Source: Bacillota bacterium
GTDB lineage: Bacteria; Bacillota; Clostridia; Clostridiales; Clostridiaceae
DNA length: 5,203 nt
Assembly (NCBI GenBank): GCA_021779235.1
Contig: JAJYBA010000122.1
Coordinates: 1-5,203 of the forward strand
Direction of reading: 5' to 3'
Shown: positions 4,927-5,203 of the stretch, in pieces
Numbering within the stretch: position 1 is the stretch's first letter
How the letters are laid out: every line of letters starts with the position of its first letter
Position numbers and translations under genes: made by a program
Notes under the pieces: model-generated
Seen by the model: the letters and a program-made list of their open reading frames with translations, nothing else
What the model was told of the DNA's origin: nothing
Databases searched by the model: none

Positions 4927-5203
4927 ATGGAACTTTTTAATGTGGTATCTGTAAAGGAAGCTAAAGAGATAATAGATAGGTCATTTAGTTATGAGCTTGG
5001 CTATGAAAAGGTTAATATTTTACAAAGTGCTAATAGAATTTGTTTTCAAGATATAAAAGCAGAATGTAATATACCAGAATTCAAAAGATCAACAGTAGAT
5101 GGCTTTGCAGTGAGCTCAAGAGATGTGTTTGGAGCTAGTGAAGGGATGCCTTCTATACTTGAGCTAAAGGGTGAGGTGTTTATGGGAGCAGTACCCCCCT
5201 GTG
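4927..5203 (+). CDS. moeA: Molybdopterin molybdenumtransferase MoeA, N-terminal part (3' truncated)
   Basis: MoeA releases AMP from adenylated molybdopterin and inserts molybdate or tungstate to give the active cofactor; it works in the cytoplasm next to MogA. Ninety-two codons are visible and the gene runs off the right edge. The start is ATG with a perfect AGGAGG (4914-4919) seven bases upstream, located in the last codons of the mogA-like gene, so the two are likely translationally coupled. The opening FNVVSVKEAKEII and the block IPEFKRSTVDGFAVSSRD (about 51-68) are diagnostic; the Asp of the VDGFA segment is a conserved active-site residue (commonly MDGYA in other MoeA proteins). The following KGEVFMGAVPP matches the start of the next MoeA subdomain. 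The C-terminal MoCF-like domain, and any fused extra domain, lies outside the window. Confidence 0.94.
   Translation, partial: MELFNVVSVKEAKEIIDRSFSYELGYEKVNILQSANRICFQDIKAECNIPEFKRSTVDGFAVSSRDVFGASEGMPSILELKGEVFMGAVPPC

Overview
The window is AT-rich DNA (intergenic parts especially so) with strong Shine-Dalgarno sequences of the AGGAGG/AGGTGAT type, short intergenic gaps and clostridial-looking proteins. It most likely comes from an anaerobic low-GC Firmicute of the class Clostridia, one that uses tungsten- or molybdenum-pterin enzymes such as formate dehydrogenase. The taxon is inferred; no rRNA or other marker gene is present.

Layout from left to right: (1) the 3' end of fdhD, a formate dehydrogenase maturation gene, on the + strand (1-280). 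(2) A convergent - strand gene for a membrane-anchored NodB-type polysaccharide deacetylase (305-1234), its stop codon only 24 bases from that of fdhD. (3) About 800 bases of very AT-rich non-coding DNA (1235-2040) with one compact inverted-repeat element near 1673-1760 and a probable promoter near 1959-1997. (4) A structured leader (about 2051-2195) that resembles a molybdenum/tungsten cofactor (Moco/Tuco) riboswitch. It has a GAAA-capped hairpin and a hairpin carrying a tetraloop-receptor-like motif, followed by an expression platform that overlaps the ribosome-binding site. (5) A tightly packed + strand operon: tupA (binding lipoprotein), tupB (permease) and tupC (ATPase) of a TupABC tungstate importer, then a MogA/MoaB-family molybdopterin adenylyltransferase, then the first 92 codons of moeA, which runs off the right edge.

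The genes form one pathway. TupABC brings tungstate into the cell, MogA adenylates molybdopterin, and MoeA uses that intermediate to insert the metal. FdhD helps mature formate dehydrogenase, a typical user of the cofactor. The leader would let the finished cofactor, or a close relative, feed back on metal import and insertion. The deacetylase looks functionally unrelated.

The most interesting part is 2041-2198. Three mutually exclusive pairings can be drawn (aptamer basal stem, an anti-terminator-like hairpin, and a hairpin that hides the ribosome-binding site and ends in eight Ts directly before a GTG start). This gives an explicit, testable off-switch model for a tungstate uptake operon.
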